Source of the DNA: Methylobacterium brachythecii | GTDB taxonomy: Bacteria; Pseudomonadota; Alphaproteobacteria; Rhizobiales; Beijerinckiaceae | Direction: 5' to 3' | Assembly (NCBI RefSeq): GCF_014196345.1 | Contig: NZ_JACIDN010000013.1 | Coordinates: forward strand, 1 to 64,000 | DNA: 64,000 bases | Part shown: in pieces, positions 34,701 through 42,423 of the stretch | Layout of the letters: every line of letters begins with the position of its first letter | Position numbering within the stretch: position 1 is the first letter of the stretch | Notes under the pieces: model-generated | What the model was told of the DNA's origin: nothing | What the model saw: the letters and a program-made list of their open reading frames with translations, nothing else | Databases searched by the model: none | Position numbers and translations under genes: made by a program

Positions 34701-35477
34701 ATGGTGGTCGATTGGCTGCATGTGTGGCCCACGGTCCTGGCCGCGTTCCTCGCCTCTATCGTCGAGTTCGTCGAAGCGTTGACCGTGGTGCTGGCGGTCG
34801 GCGCGGTAAGAGGCTGGAAGAGCGCCCTGTCTGGAGCCGGCGCGGCGATCGCGGTCCTTCTGGTCATCGTCGGGCTGTTCGGGCCGCTCCTGACCCGCAT
34901 TCCCCTGCAGGACGTGCAGTTGGTCGTCGGCGGCCTGCTCCTGCTGTTCGGACTGCGCTGGCTCCGCAAGGCGATCCTGCGAGCGGCTGGGGTCATTCCC
35001 CTTCATGACGAGGTCGCGGTCTACGCCAGAGAGACCGGCACCCTGCAATCGACCGGGCTGGCAAGCGGACCCTGGGATCCTGTAGCTCTCGCTACCGCCT
35101 TCAAGATCACCATGCTCGAAGGCCTGGAGGTCGTGTTCATCGTGATCGCCGTGGGCGCAGGCGGCATGGGCCTCCTTGTGCCGGCCAGCATCGGAGCAAC
35201 GGCCGCGCTGGTGTTGGTCGTAATCCTCGGAATCGTCCTGCACCGTCCTCTGTCGATGGTGCCGGAGAATACGCTCAAGTTCTCGGTCGGGGTGCTGCTT
35301 GCGGCTTTCGGCACGTTTTGGGTTGGAGAAGGCATCGGGTTGACCTGGCCGGGCGCCGATTGGTCGATCCTCGGACTGATGTTCGGATTTTTCCTCGTTG
35401 CTGCCGTCGCCGTGCCGCTTTGCCGGCGCTGCGCGTCGGCCCATCTCTCCGTGGCCCTTCGCCAGGCATCCCGATGA
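34701..35477 (+). CDS. Predicted membrane transporter, COG4280-like
   Basis: A 258-residue integral membrane protein with about six to seven helices. Two related blocks carry an acidic pair: SIVEFVEALTVVLAVG in helix 1 and MLEGLEVVFIVIAVG after the mid-protein loop. This inverted-repeat layout recalls the TMEM165/GDT1-LysE type cation/H+ exchangers, and COG4280 proteins look like this. ATG at 34701 is preferred over a frame start in the promoter region. The next gene overlaps by 4 nt. A role in cation export is inference from the acidic pairs only. Confidence 0.7.
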   Translation: MVVDWLHVWPTVLAAFLASIVEFVEALTVVLAVGAVRGWKSALSGAGAAIAVLLVIVGLFGPLLTRIPLQDVQLVVGGLLLLFGLRWLRKAILRAAGVIPLHDEVAVYARETGTLQSTGLASGPWDPVALATAFKITMLEGLEVVFIVIAVGAGGMGLLVPASIGATAALVLVVILGIVLHRPLSMVPENTLKFSVGVLLAAFGTFWVGEGIGLTWPGADWSILGLMFGFFLVAAVAVPLCRRCASAHLSVALRQASR

Positions 35478-35728
35478 ACGCCATCAAGACCATCGTCCAT
35501 GAGCTCGGCGGTCTGGTCGTCGATGACGTCGGGTTTGCTTTAGCCGTAGTCGTCTGGATCGCGTTGGTTTGGCTGCTCTCCGACTTCATCCTGTCGCCTA
35601 GCCCTTGGGTCCCGACCATGTTCTTCGTCGGGCTCGGCACGATCGTTCTCGAAAGCGTGATGCGCCGCTCGAGAGCGGCGGCAAATGCCGGCGATGCAAT
35701 CCCTCCGTTGCCAGCGCCGCTCCAGTGA
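35474..35728 (+). CDS. Small membrane protein, two helices
   Basis: An 84-residue protein with two hydrophobic segments (FALAVVVWIALVWLLSDFIL and VPTMFFVGLGTIVLESVM) and a Pro/Ala-rich cytoplasmic-type tail. Its ATG overlaps the stop of the COG4280-like gene (ATGA), so it is probably a partner or accessory subunit. No known domain was recognised. Confidence 0.65.
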   Translation: MNAIKTIVHELGGLVVDDVGFALAVVVWIALVWLLSDFILSPSPWVPTMFFVGLGTIVLESVMRRSRAAANAGDAIPPLPAPLQ

Positions 35729-36042
35729 AGCTGCGGCGATGGACTTAGCTATCGGCTTACCATCGCAGGTGTTCAGCGGAGCCACTGGCACACGGGCGGT
35801 ACTACGGAGCGCAAACCGCTGATCCATCAGACACTTTGCAAAAAAGGTCCCATGGAAAGCGGTTCGCCGCCGAATTTGGCAGTAACAGCGCACACTGCGC
35901 GCACTACGTCCACTTTGCCGCTTTAGCGCCCCAAAGCAGACAGTCGCAAAACCACCCAACTGGATCACCGACCACCAAAGGGATTGCCTCGGTACGATTG
36001 TGAGGTCTGGCTACGCGCCCTGGCGCGAGTCACACTGCCCGG
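35729..36042. other. Gene-free spacer
   Basis: No coding frame of interest and no clear hairpin; it separates the membrane operon from the decayed SRAP gene and the presumed mobile segment. Confidence 0.4.
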
Positions 36043-36706
36043 ATGTGTGGACGCTTCACCCAATACCCGACCTGGGCCCAGATCCACGAGGCGATGAGCA
36101 TCATCGGCCCACGGCGAAACCTGCGCGCCCGCTACAACATCGCACCGACGACAACGGTCGAGGTTGTCCGCCAGGGCGACGATGGGCGCACGATCGTTCC
36201 GATGCGCTGGGGGCTCGTCCCGGTATGGGGGAAGAAGCCGCTCAAGAGCGTACCAGCGACCTTCAACGCCCGCGCCTAGACCGTGGCCGAGAAGCCCATG
36301 TTCCGCGACGCCTTCAAGAAGCGACGCTGTATCATCCCGGCAAGCGGCTTCTACGAGTGGACCAGTTAAGAAGGGTGACAAGGAGCCCCATCTCTTCACG
36401 GCGGCCGATGGCGCACCCGTGCTGGCGATCGCGGGGCTCTGGGACCGTTGGCGCGATCCCGAGGGCGAGGAGATGCTGTCCTGCACGATGGTCGTCACAG
36501 AGCCATCGGATTGGATGGAGCTCTATCACGACCGCATGCCGGTGATCCTCGACGGCAAGCAGATCGACTCTTGGCTCGACGGCTCGGCCGAAATCGAGGT
36601 TCTGAGACCGGCCGAGGAGAGCGCGCTGAAGGAGCGGCCGGTGTCGAGGCGGGTAAACAAGGTCGGCAATGACGATGACCCAACCTTGATTGAGGAAGCC
36701 GCCTAA
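36043..36706 (+). pseudogene. Broken SRAP-domain (YedK/HMCES) gene
   Basis: The frame starts MCGRF (catalytic Cys2), has RARYNIAPTTTVEVV and MRWGLVPVWG, and then reads NARA-TAG-T where the family has NARxET. The codon for the catalytic glutamate has become TAG (GAG to TAG, 36277-36279). The same frame continues to IIPASGFYEWTS and ends at TAA. One base out of phase the rest follows (KKGDKEPHLF, AIAGLWDRW, YHDRMPVIL with the active-site His) to a stop at 36704-36706, so there is also a frameshift near 36362. SRAP proteins form covalent links to abasic sites in single-stranded DNA. Two independent lesions make this a pseudogene. Confidence 0.9.
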
Positions 36707-36915
36707 GAGCCGCGGCGACCAGAGCATGCCGAAAGCCTTCTCGGCCAGATTATTGTTCCCCGCGGAAACGGCCAGAACCGCCGTAATTGCGGTCTGCAGT
36801 TCCGCGATTTGTCGAAGCGTAGGAGCAGCTGGAACTATATTCAGCTCGGCCGCTTCCATGATTAGCTCGCGCTGACGAGCTTTCAGGCGTGCGAGAAGGG
36901 CTTCGAGCTTTTCCA
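36332..36915 (-). CDS. Hypothetical protein, possibly truncated
   Basis: From ATG at 36915 the first 70 residues look coding: a charged coiled-coil-like helix (MEKLEALLARLKARQRELI) followed by a second helix (TLRQIAELQTAITAVLAV). From about 36706 downward the frame runs antisense through the SRAP pseudogene and loses coding character. The original gene may therefore have been cut here and its end replaced. An alternative is a genuine small protein with a fortuitous long tail. Confidence 0.35.
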
Positions 36916-37129
36916 TGGTGGTCACCTAGAGGCGACTAAGTCCTCTGCCAAGGCGCACTTGTCCTTCAATTCGAAGACCTATCGGTTCGTGCCCGAGAAG
37001 CCTGACGAGGTGATGATGGCACCCTGCGTCAACGCGCGCGGCGACCCGGGCCGAACCGCCTCTCGAGGCGGAGGTTCACCGATCCTGGGTCCGCCGTCCT
37101 GCCCCTTGGATAAGGTGGTCCGGCTTCAG

Positions 37130-37163
37130 AGCCCGCCCGGCTGAACTCCCCGGTGCGGGCTTT
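37130..37163 (+). terminator. Terminator-like hairpin 1 of 3
   Basis: AGCCCGC-CCGG (37130-37140) pairs with CCGG-T-GCGGGCT (37150-37161), with one bulged T on the right arm and Ts after it. No gene ends just upstream. Confidence 0.7.
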
Positions 37164-37217
37164 GTTGTGTCTGGAGCGACGCTTGCACGCACTCCGCCTT
37201 CCTCCCTAAGCACCTTG

Positions 37218-37248
37218 GCCCGCCCGGCGAAAGCTGGAGCGGGCTTTT
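37218..37248 (+). terminator. Terminator-like hairpin 2 of 3
   Basis: GCCCGC-CCGGC (37218-37228), a GAAA tetraloop, GCTGG-A-GCGGGC (37233-37244) with one bulged A, then TTTT. Same architecture as the hairpins at 37130 and 37349. Confidence 0.75.
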
Positions 37249-37348
37249 CTGTGAGATGCGGCCTGCCAGCTACAACGCGCCATCAGCACCGCTGGTATGC
37301 GTTGAAGCGGCGGAGCCTCACCCCGATCGGCCGAGCCAAGACTTCTCA

Positions 37349-37379
37349 AGCCCGCCCGGTTCGCCGTGGCGGGCTTTTT
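37349..37379 (+). terminator. Terminator-like hairpin 3 of 3
   Basis: AGCCCGCC-CGG (37349-37359), a TTCG tetraloop, CCG-T-GGCGGGCT (37364-37375) with one bulged T, then TTTT to 37379. Strongest of the three. Confidence 0.8.
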
Positions 37380-37381
37380 CG

Positions 37382-37666
37382 TCATGCGATGAAGTCGATA
37401 CCTAGGAGATCGAGGGCATCGATCCCTGTCGCTACCCCGATCAAACTGGCGAGAACTAGGCCGCCCTTCATCAGATTTGCCCGGCTGGCAGGCGAGCCGA
37501 TCCGGCCCTTTGATGTCCGTTCCATCTCAATCTCAATATGGAGCATGTCGAGCAATACGCGCAGTCGGAAGCTGTCACCGTCTTGAAGCGCCGCTCGTGC
37601 GCGGAAAATCAGCTCGCGAACCTGCGCTATTTTATCGCCGCGCTCGTGATCCATGGGGTAGTCCAA
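37382..37666 (-). CDS. Small hypothetical protein with C-terminal membrane segment
   Basis: A 94-residue protein. The N-terminal two thirds is a charged helical stretch (DKIAQVRELIFRARAALQDG, then LRVLLDMLHIEIEMERTSKG). The C-terminus has a hydrophobic segment (MKGGLVLASLIGVATGI), suggesting a tail-anchored or membrane-associated protein. No family was recognised. Its stop is 3 bases from the third terminator-like hairpin, which may serve both strands. Confidence 0.55.
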   Translation of the reverse strand: MDYPMDHERGDKIAQVRELIFRARAALQDGDSFRLRVLLDMLHIEIEMERTSKGRIGSPASRANLMKGGLVLASLIGVATGIDALDLLGIDFIA

Positions 37667-37798
37667 AATCTTCGACCGAGAGGCCGTGAGAGGCTACAAC
37701 AGAATAGAAATTACAAAGTTGCAGTGCTGGTATGAGTTAATTAGTGGCAACCAACTGATTGGTAGGCGGTTGGCTTCCCCGAAAAGGGGCTGAGTGCA

Positions 37799-38032
37799 AT
37801 GACGAATTTTTTCTTTGACGTTCACGATGGCATATCTGTGCGAGATGATATCGGCCGTCAGCTGCCCGATATTGAGGCCGCGCGCCGGGAAGCCATTCAG
37901 ATTGCAGCCAAATACGCCAAAGACCCGGAAAACCTCGGCGCAGGCGGCTTACTTGTCGTCAGCGTTCGCAATACGGGCGATGCGGTCGTGTTGACCATCC
38001 GCCTCGTCTGCCAGATTGAGGTCGCCGGCTAG
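37799..38032 (+). CDS. DUF6894-type small protein
   Basis: A 77-residue protein. Its opening FFFDVHDGISVRDDIGRQLPDIEAARREAI is the signature of the DUF6894 family, widespread in Rhizobiales and often present in many copies per genome. The rest (LLVVSVRNTGDAVVLTIRLVCQI) is a two-strand region as in relatives. Function unknown. It stands alone between hypothetical genes. Confidence 0.8.
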   Translation: MTNFFFDVHDGISVRDDIGRQLPDIEAARREAIQIAAKYAKDPENLGAGGLLVVSVRNTGDAVVLTIRLVCQIEVAG

Positions 38033-38122
38033 TCATCGATGCATTTGCTGCACAAGGTCGCTTCCGCGGAATTAGAGAGCAAGGTCACTTAGCTGAGACA
38101 ACGTCTCTGTCGGACAAAGAAA

Positions 38123-38142
38123 AACCGGGCTCAAGCCCGGTT
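38123..38142 (-). terminator. Intrinsic terminator
   Basis: Near-perfect stem AACCGGGCT/AGCCCGGTT with a CA loop; read on the - strand it is followed by TTTTTC. It lies 24 bases after the stop of the exported-protein gene at 38166-38459. Confidence 0.8.
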
Positions 38143-38165
38143 CTCCTGGTCTCGGTGTTTCCGGA

Positions 38166-38459
38166 TTAGCGGCCGGGCGTCGGCTCGGCGGGAGACGCGG
38201 TCTGGCCACCCTTCTCCACGCCCGCGCCCGATTTCATCGCGTCGCCCTTCATCATCTTGCCGGAGCCCTTTTCCATGGAGCCGGTTGAGGACGATCCAAC
38301 TTCGCTTTTGCCATTCACGCTGCCGGGATTGTTGACGGTGCCTTCCTGGCTATTCGTCTTGCCCATGCCGTTGTTGCTGCCAGCCGAAGCCTGAGCCCAG
38401 GCGGCTCCGCTCAGCGAGAGAGCGAGCGTCGAGGCAAGTGCTATTGTTGCGAGGCGCAT
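38166..38459 (-). CDS. Exported low-complexity protein
   Basis: A 97-residue product from ATG at 38459, preceded by a strong AGGAGG site. It has a Sec signal peptide (MRLATIALASTLALSLSGAAWAQA), then a Gly/Ser/Lys/Met-rich disordered mature part (SNNGMGKTNSQEG, MEKGSGKMMKGDAMKSG). This composition is common in small periplasmic proteins of methylobacteria. It ends at a clear intrinsic terminator. Function unknown; the Met/Lys repeats could bind metal, but that is a guess. Confidence 0.75.
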   Translation of the reverse strand: MRLATIALASTLALSLSGAAWAQASAGSNNGMGKTNSQEGTVNNPGSVNGKSEVGSSSTGSMEKGSGKMMKGDAMKSGAGVEKGGQTASPAEPTPGR

Positions 38460-38502
38460 AATATTTTCCTCCTGATATTTTTCGTTCGCCGTGAACAATC
38501 AA

Positions 38503-38826
38503 TCATTCGGAGAAAAGATCACTGCAGTTACGCGCATCACGCTTTAGTGAAGATTGTGTAATTTGATACATATCTTTCTTATCTTGGACGCGCCTTCGCC
38601 TTGGGCCGGTTTTTAGGCTTGGTTGCGCTGGCTCAGTCGAGCCACTTGGCCGATTTTCAGCGCTGTTTGGGTCGTCTCTGCGCTCGTTCAAGGCGAAGCC
38701 ATGCAACTCCTTGGCCATGTCTGGATCAATGAGTTTGCCGTCCGTCGGAGCGTAGAAGGCCGCACGAATGACCTCCTTCCTAGTGGCATGAGGATGTTGC
38801 GCGCGGACAGGAGCGTCTACCGTCAC
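38503..38826 (-). CDS. Hypothetical protein, basic tail
   Basis: A 107-residue frame with a plausible N-terminal half (RKEVIRAAFYAPTDGKLIDPDMAKELHGFAL) and a basic, low-complexity C-terminal half (GPRRRRVQDKKD). No family was recognised and the start is not supported by a clear ribosome site. It may be real or a remnant. Confidence 0.35.
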   Translation of the reverse strand: MTVDAPVRAQHPHATRKEVIRAAFYAPTDGKLIDPDMAKELHGFALNERRDDPNSAENRPSGSTEPAQPSLKTGPRRRRVQDKKDMYQITQSSLKRDARNCSDLFSE

Positions 38827-39318
38827 GGCGAGGACGCTCGCTTACAGCCTCCTCCTGCCGAACCTCAAGCGTCCGCTTCGGAGCAAATGACTGCCTGCCC
38901 TGAACGACCGAGATGGGCGCTAAGCGGCCGTATGCCTGCACCCGCAAGGCCTTCACGCAATGGCGTTGAAGCCGTTTATGATTGAAAGGAGCGCCAGAAC
39001 TTCGCGCGCTGATATGAAACGAAACCGAAAAACGCGAACCACCAGAAACGCGCAAAAGCCGGGCTACGTCGTTAGCGCGGTGACTTCCCTACTGATACGG
39101 TCCCTTGAAGGTTTTGGACCGATGCGGGCCAGCCTACCGCTCTGGCTTGGGCGTGGGTTCCGCGAGCTTGCCCCGTGAGCGGCGTAGTGCCTTTTCTGTG
39201 CCTCTTCCCGCGCCCGAATGTAGCCGCGGGCGTGAGCGGGCAACGTAGGCGGTTCAGAGGAGACGAGCGACGCGCTTGAAGACCATGGCCTCTACGACGC
39301 GGGGGCGTCTGTTAAGAG
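38827..39318. other. Non-coding stretch in the decayed segment
   Basis: Open frames here on both strands have no coding-like sequence and no recognisable motif. Probably degraded DNA of the mobile region. Confidence 0.4.
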
Positions 39319-39603
39319 TTGGGGGTTGCTGTTCAGGCGGTTGCCCTTGAGATCGAGGCGTCCGCAAAGCGCCGGCTGGCGGACGAGTACGACGCCGCGC
39401 AGGAGCGGGGCGAGGTAGGGCAAGAGGGGCGCCCAAAAACCGTTCCAGACGGGAACGGTTTCAGGGCAGCAACTGTCGCCGACCTGGGCCTGACCCGGAA
39501 GGACATCTTCGAAGCCCGCCGGGTCCGCAACGCCGAAGCACTTAGCCCGGGCGTGGTGCAACGGATGATAGACGCCCGGCTTGAGGTCAATGTCGTGTGC
39601 TAG
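39319..39603 (+). pseudogene. Phage/plasmid-type protein fragment
   Basis: About 94 residues containing AKRRLADEYDAAQERGEVG and DLGLTRKDIFEARRVRNAE...PGVVQRMIDA. I know this pattern from small prophage-region proteins in alphaproteobacteria. The N-terminal part of such proteins is missing: the frame has no clear start signal and the preceding sequence is not coding-like. It is best read as a truncated relic. Confidence 0.5.
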
Positions 39604-39649
39604 AGAGCCATTTCGAACAGGAATTGACCCTGGCAGTATGAATGCCGGC

Positions 39650-39865
39650 TTATCTGCGCGATGCGGCAGGTCTGCTCAAATCTGAGCACACCCTCTCGCC
39701 GTTTGGATGGGGGTAGATGGCCCCAAATTTGGGGGCATCATCGTCATGTAGCTCCTCAAGCATCGATCTGGCGTCGCGCATCACGTGCTCGTGCCGCTTG
39801 CCAGTGACCTCGGAGATTTCGGTGGTGAGCATCGACACCGGCATGCGGGCCGGTGCCGACGACAC
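39650..39865 (-). pseudogene. Rha-family phage regulator fragment
   Basis: A 71-residue frame whose core ISEVTGKRHEHVMRDARSMLEEL...KFGAIY matches the N-terminal DNA-binding part of phage regulatory protein Rha. After GAIY the sequence departs from the family (normally a Y.D..GR..P.F stretch) and soon stops, so the protein is truncated. It points to prophage ancestry of this segment. Confidence 0.65.
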
Positions 39866-40199
39866 CGCTTCCTCGTATCGCCGAGCTTTCAGGATAGGTC
39901 ATTGCTTCGATTCCCAAGGGGCATCGAGTAGCCGAGGAAAGGCCGCCTCCCCTTCCAAGGGGAGATTGGCGGACTTTCGCGGCGGGTCGTAAGGGAATCG
40001 CCTGTTTTCGTTAGCTGATCGGATGAAGCGTTAGGATTTGGCGGGTGCGCGTAAGATCTCGGCGCATTAGCGTGAGATTTCTCGCGCGGTGTGAGATGCT
40101 AGGTCTACAAGTGATGCGCCCATACCCGCGCCAACGACGGAAGGGGGCCGGGGACGCCCTAGGCGCCCCGACCCTGTGCCCTACGAGGCCCTCATCGGT
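39866..40199. other. Non-coding stretch
   Basis: No supported gene. It includes a CCCCTTCCAAGGGG palindrome near 39950 and G/C-rich sequence just after the stop of the - strand gene at 40200. Confidence 0.35.
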
Positions 40200-41033
40200 T
40201 CAGGTTGAGTTTGTAAGTACCGTCGCTGGGGTTGGCGCTACGGAGACGTTCGGAGGAATTTTCCGGCGCTTTGCGGCCTTTTTGTCCCCCCCTTTCGGAG
40301 GAATTTTCCGGCTCAATTGCGTCGGGCCGATCTTAGCCGCCATGCGTTTGCGTTGGCGCTTCAGGCCATCATAGAAGGTCGCTTTCGGCATGCCCGCGGG
40401 ACGGCCCCGTTCTGGGCATTGGTCGCGTGGCGTTTTGCTGTTGTTGCGCTGGCGTTCGGCGTCTTTGGCCTTCAGCTTCGCCGCGAACTCCTCGGCCGAG
40501 AGGTCAACGGGTAGAGCGAGCCAAAACTCTAATCTGTCGCGCTCCTCATCCAACAGCGCCACCGCTTCGCCGAGCCAACGCTGAGTGGTCTCGATGTCAC
40601 CGCCGTACCTCTGCAAGTCTATATCGAGCTCCGCACGAGTTAGGGGGTCAAGACGACGATAGTTCCGCTCGGCCCAGTTAGTAAGGTCTCGGATGAATTT
40701 GAGATCTGCAGCCGCTATCTTCCCCTCAAGAACGCCGGTCGCAAAGTAAAGGCCGGCCTCATCTGCGGCAGAGCTTGTGCCTCGCTCGCGGCGCAGCCAA
40801 TGAAGGTCGTGCAACTTTGTGATGCACTGCTTGAGATGACCAGGGTTGCGGATCAGACGCGATCCGTCTCGTCCGTATCCATCGCGGTTAACGTTCGCGG
40901 CTTGTTGGTAGAATGCAGCTGCGCTATGTCCGGAAGTGGGTGTTGAGAAATCTGAAGGGCCTGGGAGTTGGCGCTCCTGGGCCTTTTCTCGTCCGGGGAT
41001 CGCGCAAGCCGCCCTTTTGGTGGCTTGGGCCAT
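40200..41033 (-). CDS. Hypothetical protein of the mobile segment
   Basis: A 277-residue protein from ATG at 41033, five bases after the stop of the gene upstream. Its middle is helical and charged (LKQCITKLHDLHWLRRERG, ADLKFIRDLTNWAERNYRRLD, FWLALPVDLSAEEFAAKLKAKD). Towards the end lies KATFYDGLKRQRKR, which resembles a helix-turn-helix, and a basic tail with two copies of RKIPP encoded by a direct DNA repeat (TTCGGAGGAATTTTCCGG near 40253 and 40296). No family was recognised; a phage/plasmid replication or regulatory role is possible. Confidence 0.55.
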   Translation of the reverse strand: MAQATKRAACAIPGREKAQERQLPGPSDFSTPTSGHSAAAFYQQAANVNRDGYGRDGSRLIRNPGHLKQCITKLHDLHWLRRERGTSSAADEAGLYFATGVLEGKIAAADLKFIRDLTNWAERNYRRLDPLTRAELDIDLQRYGGDIETTQRWLGEAVALLDEERDRLEFWLALPVDLSAEEFAAKLKAKDAERQRNNSKTPRDQCPERGRPAGMPKATFYDGLKRQRKRMAAKIGPTQLSRKIPPKGGDKKAAKRRKIPPNVSVAPTPATVLTNST

Positions 41034-41038
41034 ATTTA

Positions 41039-41479
41039 TCAGGATCCTCTCTCCGCTTCGATTACACGCTTCATGTAGACCTCGTGTAGTAAATCCATAG
41101 CACATCTCCGTGCGGATTGCTTGTTGATGCCTATATAGATTAGACGTTTCTCAAGCTTGCGAGCTTCACGATCACACATCGTCGAAAGCTCTGCGCTATA
41201 GCCAGGAGGAATGCGCTCGCTCATCTGCGAGACGATCCGGACGTTGCGGGTTAATGGGAACGCCAGCACTTCGGCGGCACCGATATAGCGTGCCGTGCCG
41301 ACTCTATTTCGCGGCGACGGCCGGGAGCGGCGGGCGCCTACAAGGCGTCCCGATGCGGCTCGTGCGGCCGCTAAGGCGTGCATCGGGCTATGGGCGCGTT
41401 TCGTCGGCATCGGGACCGACCGTGGGAGGCTGATGCCGGCACGCGAGAACAGGTCCGCCGGAGGTTCAGTCGCCATCAT
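41039..41479 (-). CDS. Hypothetical protein, DUF6074-like
   Basis: A 146-residue protein. The part from about residue 70 (EVLAFPLTRNVRIVSQMSERI, ARKLEKRLIYIGINKQSARRCAMDLLHEV) has the V-L-x-F-P-L-x-R start and helical follow-up seen in DUF6074-type phage/island proteins. The first 60 residues are Arg/Ala/Pro-rich and less convincing, so a later start is possible. It overlaps the upstream small gene by 14 bases and precedes the 40200-41033 gene by 5. Confidence 0.5.
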   Translation of the reverse strand: MMATEPPADLFSRAGISLPRSVPMPTKRAHSPMHALAAARAASGRLVGARRSRPSPRNRVGTARYIGAAEVLAFPLTRNVRIVSQMSERIPPGYSAELSTMCDREARKLEKRLIYIGINKQSARRCAMDLLHEVYMKRVIEAERGS

Positions 41480-41675
41480 CGCCTTCCCCTATGGCAACTG
41501 ACGCTGTCAGGGCCGCCATGGCGGCTTTTCGGCTTGAGAAGGACCCGAGCGGCTTTCCGTCCGCGGCGTAGACGTGGATCCCGCCGACCGACGGCCGAAG
41601 GAATCCGAGGAGGGCGCGGCCGGCGTAGAGCGATTGGTCGCCAGGCGCCGCGCCAGGGAGAGCTCTGTTGGTCAC
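41466..41675 (-). CDS. Small hypothetical protein of integrase-associated cluster
   Basis: A 69-residue protein starting at a GTG that overlaps the stop of the AlpA-like gene (GTGA). The pattern LLGFLRPSVGGIHVYAADGKPLGSFSSRKAAMAAL resembles the short strand-rich proteins with a G-x-x-x-A-x-D-x-x-G-x-F core often found beside integrases. Function unknown. Translational coupling with both neighbours supports it being real. Confidence 0.55.
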   Translation of the reverse strand: MTNRALPGAAPGDQSLYAGRALLGFLRPSVGGIHVYAADGKPLGSFSSRKAAMAALTASVAIGEGDDGD

Positions 41676-41887
41676 GCGACCTTCTCCCGCGGCATCACGG
41701 AGGACGCGCGCGCACGCTCCCAATCCTCGATCTTGGCGAGATCGTAATACTTGCGCCGATTGATGATAAGCGGTGCGGGGAAAGGTAGAGTTGCTTCGCG
41801 CTCCCAGCGCCAGAGCGTCATTTGCGAGATGCCGCCGTAGCGGTGCAGTACCGTCTTCGTCGCTAGATAGTTCGGCGACCCGTCCAT
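41672..41887 (-). CDS. AlpA/excisionase-like helix-turn-helix protein
   Basis: A 71-residue DNA-binding protein with a winged-helix/MerR-like motif: TVLHRYGGISQMTLWRWEREATLPFPAPLIINRRKYYDLAKIEDWERAR. This is the usual form of AlpA and excisionase-type regulators that accompany P4-type integrases. It precedes three small genes on the same strand with overlaps. It probably controls integrase expression or excision. Confidence 0.8.
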   Translation of the reverse strand: MDGSPNYLATKTVLHRYGGISQMTLWRWEREATLPFPAPLIINRRKYYDLAKIEDWERARASSVMPREKVA

Positions 41888-41958
41888 TGTTCACTCCCGT
41901 TAATCTCACGGGGAAACTCATGAGGCGGATCTAATTCTGTGTCATTGGACATTCGAAA

Positions 41959-42423
41959 CTACGAAATGTCTTCAACCTGGGATTTACTGTGGGCTCGGTG
42001 CAGTCGCTCAAGCGCTTTCACTGCGGCCTCGAACGAATTGGCGTGCCATCGTAAATTCGCGGCACAATTCGCATATGCAAGTCTGTGTGAGATGCCTAGA
42101 TCATTAATCAACCCATCGATACACTCTACAACATCTGCTTTATACTGGGCTTCGGCATTTATCATGTCATAATAGGGCGTGGTCTGGCGCCAATTTTCCC
42201 CTTTCATAAACCCATTATCGTACAAGGCTGTCACTGCATCTTGAAATCTCTGATCTCCAGATTCCGAGTGCAATATTTCGAGCTGATCGATGAATGCAGC
42301 CGCAGAAACAAGATAGCCTAGGGCCCTGTCAGTCCCTTTGAGAGACGTTTTCTCGACCGACAACCAGTGTTGTTCTGCTGCATCATAGTCTTCGAATATT
42401 TGGGGCTTGCGCCTATCAGCCAT
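41959..42423 (-). CDS. Hypothetical cargo protein, atypical composition
   Basis: A 154-residue soluble, mostly helical protein (YDAAEQHWLSVEKTSLKG, YLVSAAAFIDQLEILHS, FEAAVKALERLHRAHSK). No family was recognised. The DNA is visibly richer in A/T than neighbouring genes, suggesting separate origin. Its ATG overlaps the integrase stop by 8 bases, so it is expressed behind the integrase. Confidence 0.65.
   Translation of the reverse strand: MADRRKPQIFEDYDAAEQHWLSVEKTSLKGTDRALGYLVSAAAFIDQLEILHSESGDQRFQDAVTALYDNGFMKGENWRQTTPYYDMINAEAQYKADVVECIDGLINDLGISHRLAYANCAANLRWHANSFEAAVKALERLHRAHSKSQVEDIS

Noticed and set aside
36959..37144. A 61-codon + strand frame ahead of the first terminator-like hairpin
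   Set aside because: Second half is Gly/Pro-rich noise running into the hairpin, the start would be TTG, and no family was recognised.
41511..41530. GCCGC-CATG-GCGGC followed by TTTT, resembling a + strand terminator
   Set aside because: It lies within the coding part of the - strand gene at 41466-41675 and no + strand gene precedes it.
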